64,000 nt of DNA from the NCBI RefSeq assembly GCF_014837155.1, contig NZ_JACYHA010000015.1, forward strand, positions 41,866 through 105,865, written 5' to 3'. Shown here piece by piece: positions 8,519 to 18,402 of the stretch. Position 1 is the first letter of the stretch. Every line of letters begins with the position of its first letter. The notes under the pieces are model-generated. The model was not told the origin of the DNA and made no database searches. It saw only the letters and a program-made list of their open reading frames with translations. Source of the DNA: Litchfieldia stipae. Its GTDB lineage: Bacteria > Bacillota > Bacilli > Bacillales > Bacillaceae_L. A program made the translations under genes and the position numbers.

Positions 8519-8547
8519 TTGCTAGTTATTTGAAATGATATTATAAT
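8519..8547 (+). promoter_or_regulatory. galKET promoter
   Basis: TTGCTA (8519-8524), 17 bp spacer, TATAAT (8542-8547). Predicted start point near 8554, directly in front of operator candidate 2. Confidence 0.65.
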
Positions 8548-8559
8548 GAACACAAGAAC

Positions 8560-8576
8560 TTAATTAATTAAATTAA
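8560..8576. promoter_or_regulatory. ROK operator candidate 2
   Basis: TTAATTAA-T-TAAATTAA, the same palindrome as site 1 with one base changed. It starts a few bases downstream of the predicted galK transcription start, a position where a bound repressor would block RNA polymerase. Confidence 0.65.
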
Positions 8577-8609
8577 CAAAGTATTAAGCATATACATGAA
8601 GGAGGAAAA

Positions 8610-9785
8610 ATGATGTTACAACAACTTAAAAGCGATTTCATAAAAATATTTGGTGGTCATGAGAATGTAAAAGCATTCTTTGCGCCAGGAAGAGTTAACT
8701 TAATAGGTGAGCATACTGACTATAATGGTGGTCATGTATTCCCATGTGCGTTAAGCGTAGGTACTTATGTGATTGCAAGACGAAGAGAAGATACAAAGGT
8801 AAGATTGTATTCTACAAATTTTGAAGAAATTGGTGTAATCGAAGTGGATCTAGAGGATCTTGCTTATAATGAAAAACATGACTGGGCCAACTATCCTAAG
8901 GGAGTATTAAAGATTTTCAAAGATCAAGGGTTGGAAATTGAAAATGGATTTGACGTATTATTTTTCGGGAATATTCCAAACGGTGCAGGGTTATCATCAT
9001 CAGCTTCAATTGAATTAGCAACATCTGTTATGCTAAACACATTGTTTGACCTTGGTGTGGAAATGGTAGATATGGTCAAGTACAGTCAAAAAGCTGAAAA
9101 TGAATATATCGGCGTAAGTTGTGGGATTATGGACCAATTTGCGATCGGTATGGGGAAAACAAATCACGCAATCCTGTTAGATTGTGATACATTAAAGTAT
9201 GAGTACAGTCCAGTAGAACTTGGTGAAGCAACACTTGTTATTGCGAATACAAACAAGCGACGCGGACTTGCTGATTCTAAATACAATGAACGTCGCTCAG
9301 AGTGTGAACGTGCTCTTGCTGACCTTCAAACTGAGCTAGCAATCTCTTCATTAGGTGATTTAACAATTACTGAATTTGAGAAGAACAAGGATCTTATTAA
9401 GAATGAAATTGACCGTAAACGTGCAGAGCATGCCGTCTATGAAAATGAGCGTACAAAGAATGCCGTTGTTTCATTAAAGCAAGGTAATATCAAAGGGTTT
9501 GGTGAGTTAATGAACCAATCACATATCTCATTAAGAGACCTTTATGAAGTAACAGGAACAGAATTAGATGCATTAGTTGAATCAGCATGGAATGAAGAAG
9601 GAGTCATTGGTTCTAGAATGACAGGAGCCGGCTTTGGTGGTTGTACAGTGAGTATTGTTGAGAATAGCGCTGTTGAACGCTTCATTGAGAATGTTGGCAA
9701 GACGTACAGTGAAAGAACAGGACTTCAAGCTGACTTCTATATTGTAAGTGTAGGAAACGGAGCTTCAGAAATTACATTATCTTAA
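8610..9785 (+). CDS. galK: galactokinase
   Basis: A GHMP-family galactokinase that phosphorylates galactose at C1, the first step of the Leloir pathway. All three signatures are present: GRVNLIGEHTDYNGG near residue 27, GNIPNGAGLSSSASIE near 122 (ATP-binding loop), and GSRMTGAGFGGCTV near 338. The length of 391 residues is typical. Site GAAGGAGG precedes paired ATGs at 8610 and 8613. It is the first gene of galK-galE-galT, with a 19-bp gap to galE. A possible CcpA site (8627-8640) lies inside its first codons. Confidence 0.97.
   Translation: MMLQQLKSDFIKIFGGHENVKAFFAPGRVNLIGEHTDYNGGHVFPCALSVGTYVIARRREDTKVRLYSTNFEEIGVIEVDLEDLAYNEKHDWANYPKGVLKIFKDQGLEIENGFDVLFFGNIPNGAGLSSSASIELATSVMLNTLFDLGVEMVDMVKYSQKAENEYIGVSCGIMDQFAIGMGKTNHAILLDCDTLKYEYSPVELGEATLVIANTNKRRGLADSKYNERRSECERALADLQTELAISSLGDLTITEFEKNKDLIKNEIDRKRAEHAVYENERTKNAVVSLKQGNIKGFGELMNQSHISLRDLYEVTGTELDALVESAWNEEGVIGSRMTGAGFGGCTVSIVENSAVERFIENVGKTYSERTGLQADFYIVSVGNGASEITLS
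8627..8640. promoter_or_regulatory. candidate cre (CcpA) site inside galK
   Basis: TAAAAGCGATTTCA matches the cre consensus TGNAARCGNWWWCA at 13 of 14 positions, the mismatch being A for G at position 2. It lies about 75 bp downstream of the predicted start point, where roadblock cre sites are common in Bacillus sugar operons. Prediction only. Confidence 0.35.
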
Positions 9786-9804
9786 AAAGTGGAGGGAATA
9801 AAAC

Positions 9805-10797
9805 ATGGCTGTTTTAGTATGTGGTGGAGCAGGTTATATCGGAAGTCATGCAGTGGCAGATTTAGTAGCAAAAGGTGAGGAAGTAGTTGTCGTTGATAAC
9901 CTTCAAACAGGTCATAAAAATGCTGTATTAAACGGTGCAACACTTGAAATTGGTGATTTGCGTGACCTTGCATTTCTTGATGAGGTTTTTACAAAGCATA
10001 GCATTGATTCGATCATGCATTTTGCAGCAGATTCATTAGTAGGAGAAAGTGTTGTTGATCCGCTAAAATATTATGATAACAACGTTAATGGGGCACTTTG
10101 CTTACTGAAAGCGATGGTGAAGCATAAGGTTGAACGTATCGTCTTTTCTTCAACTGCAGCAACGTATGGTGAACCAAACTCAATTCCAATTGTTGAAAGT
10201 GATCCAACGATTCCAACGAATCCATATGGTGAAACGAAGCTAGCAATCGAGAAAATGTTGAAATGGGCAGAGCAAGCATATGGAATTAAATACACCATCC
10301 TTAGATATTTCAATGTAGCTGGAGCTCATACTGTAGAGGATATTGGAGAAGATCATCAGCCAGAATCTCACCTTATTCCAATTATCCTTCAGGTTGCATT
10401 AGGTCAGAGAGAGGATATCAAGATTTTTGGTGATGATTACCAAACTCCAGATGGCACATGTATCCGTGATTATATCCATGTAAGTGACTTAGTCGCTGCG
10501 CATATCTTAGCGATTGAAAAATTACGTGCAGGTGGAGAAAGTGATATCTATAACTTAGGGAATGGTAATGGTTTCTCTGTTAAAGAAGTAATTGATATGG
10601 CAAGAAAAGTGACAGGAAAAGAAATTAAAGCAACAATTGCTCCACGTAGAGCAGGTGACCCAGCAATGCTTGTTGCTTCATCAGAAAAAGCACTTGCTAA
10701 GCTTGGGTGGAAGCCTAAGCATGACACATTAGAAGAAATAATTGAGACTGCATGGAAATGGCACCAAAATCACCCCGAAGGATATGGAGATAAATAA
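9805..10797 (+). CDS. galE: UDP-glucose 4-epimerase
   Basis: An extended short-chain dehydrogenase/reductase of 330 residues that interconverts UDP-galactose and UDP-glucose with bound NAD. Visible: the NAD loop GGAGYIGSH at residues 7-15, the catalytic Ser/Thr in FSSTAATYGEP near 116-126, the catalytic YGETK near 142 and NVAGAH near 172. The site GTGGAGGG precedes the ATG. It is the second gene of the gal operon and supplies UDP-glucose back to GalT. Confidence 0.96.
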   Translation: MAVLVCGGAGYIGSHAVADLVAKGEEVVVVDNLQTGHKNAVLNGATLEIGDLRDLAFLDEVFTKHSIDSIMHFAADSLVGESVVDPLKYYDNNVNGALCLLKAMVKHKVERIVFSSTAATYGEPNSIPIVESDPTIPTNPYGETKLAIEKMLKWAEQAYGIKYTILRYFNVAGAHTVEDIGEDHQPESHLIPIILQVALGQREDIKIFGDDYQTPDGTCIRDYIHVSDLVAAHILAIEKLRAGGESDIYNLGNGNGFSVKEVIDMARKVTGKEIKATIAPRRAGDPAMLVASSEKALAKLGWKPKHDTLEEIIETAWKWHQNHPEGYGDK

Positions 10798-10824
10798 AAA
10801 ACGTTCGGGAAGAGGGACTGAATT

Positions 10825-12348
10825 ATGATGAATCATATTTATGAAAACATACAGCAACTTCTCTTATTTGGGGTTAAAAAGGGATTAATCGAACAAGAGG
10901 ATATGATTTTCACAAGAAATCAAATCCTAGAAATACTAGAGATTGAAGAATGGAAGGATGTCGTAGAAGATCTACCAGAAGTTGAGACTGATACACCAGC
11001 TCCCTTCCTTGATTCCATTCTAGATTGGGCTGCGGAAAATGGGAAGCTAGAAGCTAACACGGTAACTTATCGTGATTTATTAGATACAAAGATTATGGGC
11101 TGTTTCTTGCCCAAGCCTTCTGTTGTAAATCGTACCTTTGCATCCTTATATGAAAAAGAGGGACCAGTAAAGGCAACTAAGTATTTATATAAATTATCTC
11201 AGGAAAGTCATTATATTCGAATGGATCGAATCGCGAAAAATGACCATTGGTTCTCACCAACCGAGTATGGAGATATTGAAATCACCGTTAATTTATCTAA
11301 GCCTGAGAAGGATCCGATTGCGATTGCAAATGCAAAGAATGCAAGTCAATCAACTTATCCTAGCTGCTTATTATGTAAAGAGAACGTAGGTTATGCTGGC
11401 CGAATCAATCACCCAGCAAGACAGAATTTACGAACGATTCCCGTTGAATTAGGGAAAGAAGCATGGTATCTACAATTCTCACCTTATGTGTATTACAATG
11501 AGCATGCCATCGTATTTTTAGGTGAGCATTTACCGATGAAAATTTCGAAAAGAACATTCGATATTCTGTTGGAATTTGTTGAGCAAATGCCTCATTATTT
11601 CCTAGGGTCAAATGCTGACTTACCGATTGTTGGTGGGTCAATCTTAAGTCATGATCATTACCAAGGTGGTCATCACGATTTTCCTATGGCAAAGGCTGAG
11701 ATTGAAACTGAATTCACATTTAAGGATCATCCAAGTATAAAAGCGGGTATTGTTAAATGGCCAATGTCTGTGATTCGATTACAAGGTGAAGACAGACACG
11801 AGCTTAGTGAGTTAGCTGAGAAGATCTTAACTAAGTGGAGAGGCTATAGTGATGAAAGTGTTGGGATTCATGCAATGACAGGTGATGTCCCTCATAACAC
11901 GATTACACCAATCGCAAGAAGGAGAAATTCACTATTTGAGATTGATTTAGTTCTTAGAAATAACCGAACAAATGATGAGCATCCACTAGGAATATTCCAT
12001 CCTCATGCAGAGGTTCACCATATTAAGAAAGAGAATATCGGTTTAATTGAGGTCATGGGGCTTGCAGTTCTTCCAGGGAGACTTAAGGACGAATTACAGC
12101 ACCTTGGAGAATTAATGCTCCACGATCAATTCCAGGAAGAAATCAAGAAGAATGAAGACATTGAGAAGCATTTAGAGTGGGCAATGGCGATCAAAGAAAA
12201 GTACAGTGAGATAAATGAATCAACGATTGATGAAATTCTTAAGCAGGAAGTTGGACTAGTGTTCTCTGAAATCCTTGAACATTGTGGTGTCTACAAACGA
12301 ACTGAACAAGGCAAAACTGCGTTCATAGACTTTCTTCAAACAATCTAA
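10825..12348 (+). CDS. galT: galactose-1-phosphate uridylyltransferase (type 2)
   Basis: A 507-residue enzyme of the class 2 GalT group found in Firmicutes, which swaps galactose-1-phosphate and UDP-glucose. Key regions: CLLCKENVGYAGR near 182, where a CxxC pair sits, and the nucleotidylated-His block GGSILSHDHYQGGHHDFPMA near 270, with several histidines in the HxH-type active site. The long N-terminal region with a (NQILEILE) helix is typical of this class. It ends the gal operon and is followed by a strong terminator. Confidence 0.95.
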   Translation: MMNHIYENIQQLLLFGVKKGLIEQEDMIFTRNQILEILEIEEWKDVVEDLPEVETDTPAPFLDSILDWAAENGKLEANTVTYRDLLDTKIMGCFLPKPSVVNRTFASLYEKEGPVKATKYLYKLSQESHYIRMDRIAKNDHWFSPTEYGDIEITVNLSKPEKDPIAIANAKNASQSTYPSCLLCKENVGYAGRINHPARQNLRTIPVELGKEAWYLQFSPYVYYNEHAIVFLGEHLPMKISKRTFDILLEFVEQMPHYFLGSNADLPIVGGSILSHDHYQGGHHDFPMAKAEIETEFTFKDHPSIKAGIVKWPMSVIRLQGEDRHELSELAEKILTKWRGYSDESVGIHAMTGDVPHNTITPIARRRNSLFEIDLVLRNNRTNDEHPLGIFHPHAEVHHIKKENIGLIEVMGLAVLPGRLKDELQHLGELMLHDQFQEEIKKNEDIEKHLEWAMAIKEKYSEINESTIDEILKQEVGLVFSEILEHCGVYKRTEQGKTAFIDFLQTI

Positions 12349-12349
12349 C

Positions 12350-12378
12350 AAAAAACCGCCAATCGGCGGTTTTTTTGT
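12350..12378. terminator. bidirectional terminator galT / mrpG
   Basis: Stem ACCGCC/GGCGGT with loop AATC, A run on the left and seven T on the right, so it can end both the gal operon and the convergent mrp operon. Confidence 0.85.
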
Positions 12379-12382
12379 ATGT

Positions 12383-12745
12383 CTATTTACTTTGAGCTTT
12401 TTGTTTCTTTGCCTTTAACGCATCCTGACCGCTTTTTTCCCAAAGTGGTACTCCGGAATTATAGGCAGCTCGACTAATTAAATGACCAGCAACTGGCGCA
12501 GTGACAAAGACAAAGATGATTCCAAGAACCAATCTCGCATTCATATGTCCGTCCTCAACCCAGAAGAATAGAAAAGCAGCAGTAAGAATAAGTAAGGTAC
12601 CTAATGTTGCTCCTTTAGATGCAGCGTGGTTTCTTGTATAAATATCGGGTAGACGAATTACACCAATCGCACCAACGAGATTTACAAATGCTCCAAGCAC
12701 AATGACAGCAGCAAAAATGATTTCAAGATTCTCTTTCATTCTCAA
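12383..12745 (-). CDS. mrpG: Mrp antiporter subunit G
   Basis: A 120-residue MnhG/PhaG-type subunit with three membrane helices and the family motif VGAIGVIRLPDIYTRNHAASKGATLG near 23-48. It is the last gene of mrpABCDEFG. The frame begins with TTG at 12745, six bases after GGGAG; an ATG at 12739 is the alternative. The start overlaps the end of mrpF by about 23 bp, typical of this tightly packed operon. The soluble basic tail (KAKKQKAQSK) is longer than the membrane core requires. Confidence 0.93.
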   Translation of the reverse strand: MRMKENLEIIFAAVIVLGAFVNLVGAIGVIRLPDIYTRNHAASKGATLGTLLILTAAFLFFWVEDGHMNARLVLGIIFVFVTAPVAGHLISRAAYNSGVPLWEKSGQDALKAKKQKAQSK

Positions 12746-13007
12746 TGATAACTCCCTTCTCTAAAAACTTTGAAAAGGCGACAGTACCAATGAAAGCTAA
12801 GATACCCAGTAATAAGATGACTTCCAAAAAGGCCTGTGTTCTTAGTACAACACAAGTAATTGCAGTCATACCAATTAAGTTAATTCCAATGGCATCTAGA
12901 GCAACAACGCGATCAGGAGTCGTCGGGCCTTTAATCACACGATAGACAAAGCCCAGAGTCGATAACGATAAGAGTAGTAAACCAATATTTAAGAGTACAT
13001 TAATCAT
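12723..13007 (-). CDS. mrpF: Mrp antiporter subunit F
   Basis: A 94-residue MnhF-type subunit with three membrane helices and the conserved RVIKGPTTPDRVVALDAIGINLIG block near 22-45, including the Asp proposed to lie in the ion path. Its start ATG abuts the stop of mrpE (same base 13007). Part of the seven-gene Mrp complex that exports Na+ in exchange for protons and supports alkaline pH and salt tolerance. Confidence 0.93.
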   Translation of the reverse strand: MINVLLNIGLLLLSLSTLGFVYRVIKGPTTPDRVVALDAIGINLIGMTAITCVVLRTQAFLEVILLLGILAFIGTVAFSKFLEKGVIIENERES

Positions 13008-13483
13008 TATCGGCTCACCTCCTTAATTGCTTTTTCAAACGAATTCTTTATTCCTTCAATCGATTCCTCAACGCTCTGCAAATCCATCGCATGGATATAT
13101 AAGGTTTTTCGATCATCAGATATATCTAGCACGAGTGTTCCTGGTGTAAGTGTAATTAGATTTGCGAGCATAGTAATTTCCCAATCCTTTTCTAAATCAG
13201 TAGGCAATGCGAAAATCCCAGGAGTCATATCTAATTTAGGTCTTAAAATGATTTTGAAAATCTCAATATTTGATAGGATTAACTCTTTGATAAATAGCAA
13301 GACAAGCTTAATAGCTGCAATCACATTTAATAAATAAAAACGTTGTGGGAAAAAACGTCTCATCATAAAAATCATGAGCAAACCAGCCAAATATCCTCCG
13401 AATAGGGAGCCGACAGTAAATGAATTTCCTAGAAACATCCAGGTGAACGCTAGGAATATATTTAGTAATAATTGTAATGCCAT
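13007..13483 (-). CDS. mrpE: Mrp antiporter subunit E
   Basis: A 158-residue MnhE-type subunit. The N-terminal two thirds hold two to three membrane helices; the C-terminal domain is cytosolic and carries the family block ANLITLTPGTLVLDISDDRKTLYIHAMD near 108-135. Five bases separate it from the stop of mrpD. MrpE is needed for full Na+ efflux in B. subtilis. Confidence 0.93.
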   Translation of the reverse strand: MALQLLLNIFLAFTWMFLGNSFTVGSLFGGYLAGLLMIFMMRRFFPQRFYLLNVIAAIKLVLLFIKELILSNIEIFKIILRPKLDMTPGIFALPTDLEKDWEITMLANLITLTPGTLVLDISDDRKTLYIHAMDLQSVEESIEGIKNSFEKAIKEVSR

Positions 13484-13488
13484 AGTAT

Positions 13489-14970
13489 CTACTCCTTTAA
13501 AACTGCATCGATATAGATAGAAGGGTTCATCAATGTTTCAGCAGCTTCATTGAAGTATGGTAAGAACCATTCTGCACCTAAACCGAGCGCAATTGATAGT
13601 GAGAGAAGGAGAGCGGTTGGTAAGATAAGGCCTTTGGTCGTTCCTTTTTCCTCTTGTATACTTAGTTTTGTTTCTCCCCAAAATCCGTTCATGAATATTT
13701 TCATAACAGAATACAAAACAAGTAAACTTGAAAGTAAAACAACACCTGCTAAAATGTAATCCCCATTTTCAAGACTACCTTGAACAATCAGTAGCTTCCC
13801 AACAAATCCACTTAAAGGTGGAATACCAGCGATTGTCACAACAGCAATGAAAAACAACCAACCTAAGACTGGATGATTCTTAATTAATCCACCCATCTTC
13901 TTTAAATCAAATGTGCCAGACAGGATAGCCATTGCACCAACAAGGAAGAAGAGAGCACCTTTTACAATCATATCGTGAACAACATAGAAGATTGACCCAG
14001 CAAGAGAAGTAGTTGACATTGTCGCTACCCCAATTAAAATCACGCCGACAGCAGTCATAATGTTGTAGATGATAATTTTCTTCACGTCCCAATATGCAAC
14101 CGCACCGATGACACCAACAACTATCGTTAACGCAGCTAACACAGAGATGATTGTATGTGTAAAGGCTGTATCATGATGGAAAATAAGTGTAAACACTCTC
14201 GTGATTGAATATACCCCAACCTTTGTTAAAAGAGCACCGAATAGAGCAGTTATAGCTGTCGGTGGTGCTTGATATGAGCCTGGTAACCAGAAGAATAATG
14301 GGAAAATAGCTCCTTTTAACCCAAAGACAATTAAGAACATAACAGCAATGACAGTGAGAAGTCCAGTTTGGCCAGATTCACTGATCTTCTGTGATAAATC
14401 AGCCATGTTTAACGTTCCGGCCACTCCGTAAAGTAAAGCAACTGCTGCAACGAATAATGCAGAAGAAATGATATTCACAAGAATGTACTTAATCGATTCT
14501 CTTAACTGAACTTTTGTTCCTCCAAGCACGATTAAGACATAGGAAGACATAAGCATAACTTCAAAGAATACAAATAGATTGAACAAGTCTCCAGTCATAA
14601 ATGCTCCAAACACACCGACCATTAAAAATTGAACAACTGGGTAGAAATAAAATCTTTCACGTGGCTCCCCAATAGTTCTAAAGGCAAACAAGAGAGTAGC
14701 TAGACTAACGATACTTGCTGTTAACACTAAAAGTGCTGCAAGCATATCAGCTACTAAGACAATCCCATAAGGTGGATTCCAGTTACCGATTTGAAGTGTC
14801 TGGATTCCACCAGTGAATACAGATTGTACTAAAATGGCAGAGACTACAATAGTTGCGACTGATGCAATAACACTTATCCACTTTTGCAAGGGAATATTAT
14901 TTTTGAAAAATATGAGCACAATCCCTGTGACAAGCGGGATAAGTATTGGTAGAATGACAAAATTATTCAT
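13489..14970 (-). CDS. mrpD: Mrp antiporter subunit D
   Basis: About 493 residues, the length of B. subtilis MrpD, with some fourteen membrane helices of the NuoL/M/N antiporter-like family. Charged residues of the proton channel are visible: [12 protein letters not shown] near 136-147 (conserved Glu), [18 protein letters not shown] near 217-234 (conserved Lys) and [15 protein letters not shown] near 330-344. ATG 14970 is preferred over the outer ATG (14979), because GAGGGG lies at a workable distance only for the inner one. It overlaps the mrpC end by eight bp. Confidence 0.94.
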   Translation of the reverse strand: MNNFVILPILIPLVTGIVLIFFKNNIPLQKWISVIASVATIVVSAILVQSVFTGGIQTLQIGNWNPPYGIVLVADMLAALLVLTASIVSLATLLFAFRTIGEPRERFYFYPVVQFLMVGVFGAFMTGDLFNLFVFFEVMLMSSYVLIVLGGTKVQLRESIKYILVNIISSALFVAAVALLYGVAGTLNMADLSQKISESGQTGLLTVIAVMFLIVFGLKGAIFPLFFWLPGSYQAPPTAITALFGALLTKVGVYSITRVFTLIFHHDTAFTHTIISVLAALTIVVGVIGAVAYWDVKKIIIYNIMTAVGVILIGVATMSTTSLAGSIFYVVHDMIVKGALFFLVGAMAILSGTFDLKKMGGLIKNHPVLGWLFFIAVVTIAGIPPLSGFVGKLLIVQGSLENGDYILAGVVLLSSLLVLYSVMKIFMNGFWGETKLSIQEEKGTTKGLILPTALLLSLSIALGLGAEWFLPYFNEAAETLMNPSIYIDAVLKE

Positions 14971-15304
14971 GACGATCATTTCCCCTCAAATTATCCATGT
15001 TGTCCGTTCCAAGCTCCTTGTAAGAACGATAGGCAAGAACTAAAAAGAAGGAGGTTACTCCAAAGCTAATAACAATAGCTGTTAAGATTAAAGCCTGTGG
15101 TAATGGATCAGAATACGTTGGGGCTTCCTCACCTAGTAGTGGTGCAGCTCCGCGTTTTAATCCACCCATTGTCAGAAGTAATAAGTGTGCTCCATGACTT
15201 AGTAGTCCCGTGCCAATAATGATACGTAATAAGCTTTTTGATAGTATTAAATAGGTTGCAGCTGTAAATAAGATTCCGATAACAAAAGACATTAAAATTT
15301 CCAT
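14963..15304 (-). CDS. mrpC: Mrp antiporter subunit C
   Basis: A 113-residue NuoK-like subunit with three membrane helices; the motif [17 protein letters not shown] near 31-47 is the family core. The acidic loop [23 protein letters not shown] matches the conserved NuoK/MrpC DPLPQALxLTAIVI region. It shares its first base with the end of mrpB. Confidence 0.94.
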   Translation of the reverse strand: MEILMSFVIGILFTAATYLILSKSLLRIIIGTGLLSHGAHLLLLTMGGLKRGAAPLLGEEAPTYSDPLPQALILTAIVISFGVTSFFLVLAYRSYKELGTDNMDNLRGNDRHE

Positions 15305-15726
15305 TATTCATCCTCCCCGATCGTTTGAATAATGGTCATCGTTACACCAATAACCACAAGATATACACCAATATCAAATAGAACGGCAGTAGCAAGCCCT
15401 GTATGACCTAATATTGGGATATCGAAATATCCGAAGGTATGGGTTAAGAATGGAACATCAAATAGAAATGCTCCCATTCCGGTTAATACAGCAATCAATA
15501 ACCCAAGTGCTGCCACCTTGATAAAATCAAACGGAAAGATTTTTTTAACTGTTTTTGCATCAAAGGCTAATAGCAGCAACACTAGTGCCGCAGCAGTCAT
15601 CAAACCTCCTATAAATCCTCCACCAGGAGTATAATGTCCCGCAAAGAAGAGGTGAAGAGAGAAAGCAAGAATGATGAATATCGCTATTTTCGTGATGGTT
15701 TGTAGAATTAAGTCGTTTGTCTTCAT
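15304..15726 (-). CDS. mrpB: Mrp antiporter subunit B
   Basis: A 140-residue MnhB-type subunit with four membrane helices and the conserved [21 protein letters not shown] segment near 29-49. Its start overlaps the stop of mrpA by four bp. It corresponds to the MrpB that in some bacteria is fused to MrpA. Confidence 0.94.
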   Translation of the reverse strand: MKTNDLILQTITKIAIFIILAFSLHLFFAGHYTPGGGFIGGLMTAAALVLLLLAFDAKTVKKIFPFDFIKVAALGLLIAVLTGMGAFLFDVPFLTHTFGYFDIPILGHTGLATAVLFDIGVYLVVIGVTMTIIQTIGEDE

Positions 15727-18128
15727 CCTTCTTTCCCCCTTGTCAGACGTAAACGAATCATCGCAAAGATTCCAAGTGCGGCGATTCCAAGTACAGCAAT
15801 TTCAAATAGAGTATCAAAGCCACGGAAATCAACAAGGATTACGTTAACCATATTCTTACCACCAGCTTCTTTGTAACTTGCTTCAACAAAATAACTTGAA
15901 ATCGATTCAAATAGTTTTGAGCCATTTGCAGAAAGAGCAAGTAGCGTAACTAGCGTACCAACACCTAAAGAAATAATTAGGTTTGGTAAACGGAATTTCA
16001 GTGATTTCGGTTTAATCTGTAGCTCTGGTAAGTGATAGAAGCAAAGCAAGAACAGGGCTACTGATACTGTTTCAACTATTAATTGTGTAAGTGCTAAATC
16101 AGGTGCTCTAAATAATACAAAGAATAAGGATACACTGTACCCAACAACACCTAGAGAGATGATCGATGTTAATCTTGATTTTGCAAACAGAATAGTAATG
16201 GTCCCTGCTAACAATACAAGCGTTAGAACCACTTCATATATACCAATCGGTGCACTGTTTGTTGTTGTAAATGCGAATGCATCCTTTACAAATAACGCAC
16301 TCATTAGCAACACAATCATGAAGGCAAAGATCATCACTAAATAGTCGCGAATAAAACCAGTCATATAAAACTTGTTGATTTTAAATGATGAACGCTCTAA
16401 TGCAACTAGCCCTCCATCATACAAATTGTTAAGTGTAAGTCTCTTTGGAAACAAGTCATATACCTTGGACCATTTTAAAAGACTAATAAATAGAAGAGTT
16501 CCAATTGCAATAACACCTATCGTCATAAATAATTCAGTGTTCCAACCATGCCAATAATAGATATGAACATGATATGACCCATTCTCACCTAAAAGACTTG
16601 GCTGAATCGCGGCCATTGCCGGTTCAATAATTGATTGAGATAGAATATTTGCAAATGGACCGAAAATAATGACGAGTGAAGCCAAGATAATTGGTGGAAT
16701 AAGCATACCAATTGGTGCTTCATGTGGTTTAACGTCTAATTTCTCAGGTTGATATTTTCCAGTAAATGTCTTGAATACAAGAATCATACTGTAGATAAAC
16801 GTAAAAATACTTGCAATCCAAGCAATGATTGGGAACAATGCACCCCATGTTTGCATATTGAAAATATCAAGTGAAGCTGCATTCACAACTCCAGTGAAGA
16901 ACATTTCCTTACTCAAGAATCCGTTGAATGGTGGGATTCCAGCCATTGCAAATGATCCGATAACAGCGAGTGTGAACGTAATCGGCATGATACCCATTAG
17001 TCCGCCAAGCTTTCGTATATCTCTTGTCCCTGTTTCATGGTCAACAATTCCGACAACCATAAACAAGCTTCCTTTAAAGGTAGCATGGTTAATCAAATGG
17101 AATACCGCTGCTACAGTTGCTGCCATATAGATATTTTTGTCTAAGTGATCGTAATGCAGTGCAGCTGATCCAAGTCCAAGTAAGGACATGATCATCCCGA
17201 GCTGACTGATTGTTGAGAAGGCTAATATTGCCTTTAAATCGGTTTGCTTAACAGCAGTGAATGAACCCCAGAATAGGGTGATAATCCCGACCGTTGATAC
17301 AATCCAAAACCATTCTGCTGAGCCTGCAAATATAGGACTTAATCTTGCTACAAGATAAATCCCAGCCTTAACCATTGTTGCAGAGTGCAAGTATGCACTA
17401 ACAGGTGTAGGAGCTTCCATTGCATCTGGTAACCAAATGTGGAATGGGAATTGTGCAGATTTAGTAAATGCTCCAAGTAGAATTAGTAACATTGCTGGAA
17501 TGAATAGCGTATGTTCAGGAAGTGTTGCTACTTGTGAAATCATTTCGCGGATACTAAACGTATTCGTCATAATTGACAGTAAGATAAAACCTGCAAGCAT
17601 GGATAATCCGCCAAACACAGTAATTAACATCGATTTCTGTGCACCATATCGTGATTTTTCACGTTGATACCAATATCCAATTAGTAGGAATGATGACAAG
17701 CTCGTTAGTTCCCAGAACGTATATAGAACAAGTACATTATCTGATAGAACAACACCCAGCATCGCACCCATGAACATGAGTAGGTACACATAGAAGTTAT
17801 GAATGGCTTCTTTGTCTTTTGACAAGTAGTAAATGGAATATAGAATAACGAGGGAACCGATACCTGTAATTAATAGTGCAAATAATAGCCCCAAGCCATC
17901 TACATAAGCGACAAAGTTAATCCCAATCGATGGAATCCATCCAACTGATTCAATGATATTTCTACCATTCATGGTATCACCTATGAACTGGAAGAAATAA
18001 ATGAATAGTAGGATTGGCAGGATTAGGACAAACCAGCCAGTATGTATACTTCGAAACTTCTTATAGAAAAGTGGTACAAATAAAGCCATTATAAATGGTG
18101 ATAAAATGGCCCAGTGTAACAATGACAA
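15723..18128 (-). CDS. mrpA: Mrp antiporter subunit A
   Basis: An 801-residue NuoL-like subunit, the largest of the complex, with about twenty membrane helices. Markers: YTFWELTSLSSFLLIGYWY near 136 (conserved Glu), FTKSAQFPFHIWLPDAMEAPTPVSAYLHSATMVKAG near 223-258 (conserved Lys and His), and the C-terminal domain containing RAPDLALTQLIVETVSVALFLL near 673-694. The start is TTG at 18128, with AAGGGGG eight bases upstream. It is the first gene of the operon. The 266-bp gap upstream holds a TATAAT on the minus strand (18225-18230) but no clear -35. Confidence 0.95.
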   Translation of the reverse strand: MSLLHWAILSPFIMALFVPLFYKKFRSIHTGWFVLILPILLFIYFFQFIGDTMNGRNIIESVGWIPSIGINFVAYVDGLGLLFALLITGIGSLVILYSIYYLSKDKEAIHNFYVYLLMFMGAMLGVVLSDNVLVLYTFWELTSLSSFLLIGYWYQREKSRYGAQKSMLITVFGGLSMLAGFILLSIMTNTFSIREMISQVATLPEHTLFIPAMLLILLGAFTKSAQFPFHIWLPDAMEAPTPVSAYLHSATMVKAGIYLVARLSPIFAGSAEWFWIVSTVGIITLFWGSFTAVKQTDLKAILAFSTISQLGMIMSLLGLGSAALHYDHLDKNIYMAATVAAVFHLINHATFKGSLFMVVGIVDHETGTRDIRKLGGLMGIMPITFTLAVIGSFAMAGIPPFNGFLSKEMFFTGVVNAASLDIFNMQTWGALFPIIAWIASIFTFIYSMILVFKTFTGKYQPEKLDVKPHEAPIGMLIPPIILASLVIIFGPFANILSQSIIEPAMAAIQPSLLGENGSYHVHIYYWHGWNTELFMTIGVIAIGTLLFISLLKWSKVYDLFPKRLTLNNLYDGGLVALERSSFKINKFYMTGFIRDYLVMIFAFMIVLLMSALFVKDAFAFTTTNSAPIGIYEVVLTLVLLAGTITILFAKSRLTSIISLGVVGYSVSLFFVLFRAPDLALTQLIVETVSVALFLLCFYHLPELQIKPKSLKFRLPNLIISLGVGTLVTLLALSANGSKLFESISSYFVEASYKEAGGKNMVNVILVDFRGFDTLFEIAVLGIAALGIFAMIRLRLTRGKEG

Positions 18129-18402
18129 AAGTATAACCCCCTTGTATTTTTAAAGTATAAAAATTCATTTTTTTGTTTGTTTTTGATGCACTAAGTGAAT
18201 AGTAACCTAATGGTAGCAAAACTTATTATATACCATAGGTTTATTTCTTGCATGCATGCTATCTTATAGTATCTACCAATTTTATCAAAGTTATTAAATA
18301 TGTAGAAACGCGTATATTTTCACAAAAAATTTTTTTTATTTCTGTTTTTAGGTATATTTTCTCTGCTTTATAAAAAAACTAAATACCAAGTAGGTGATTA
18401 GT

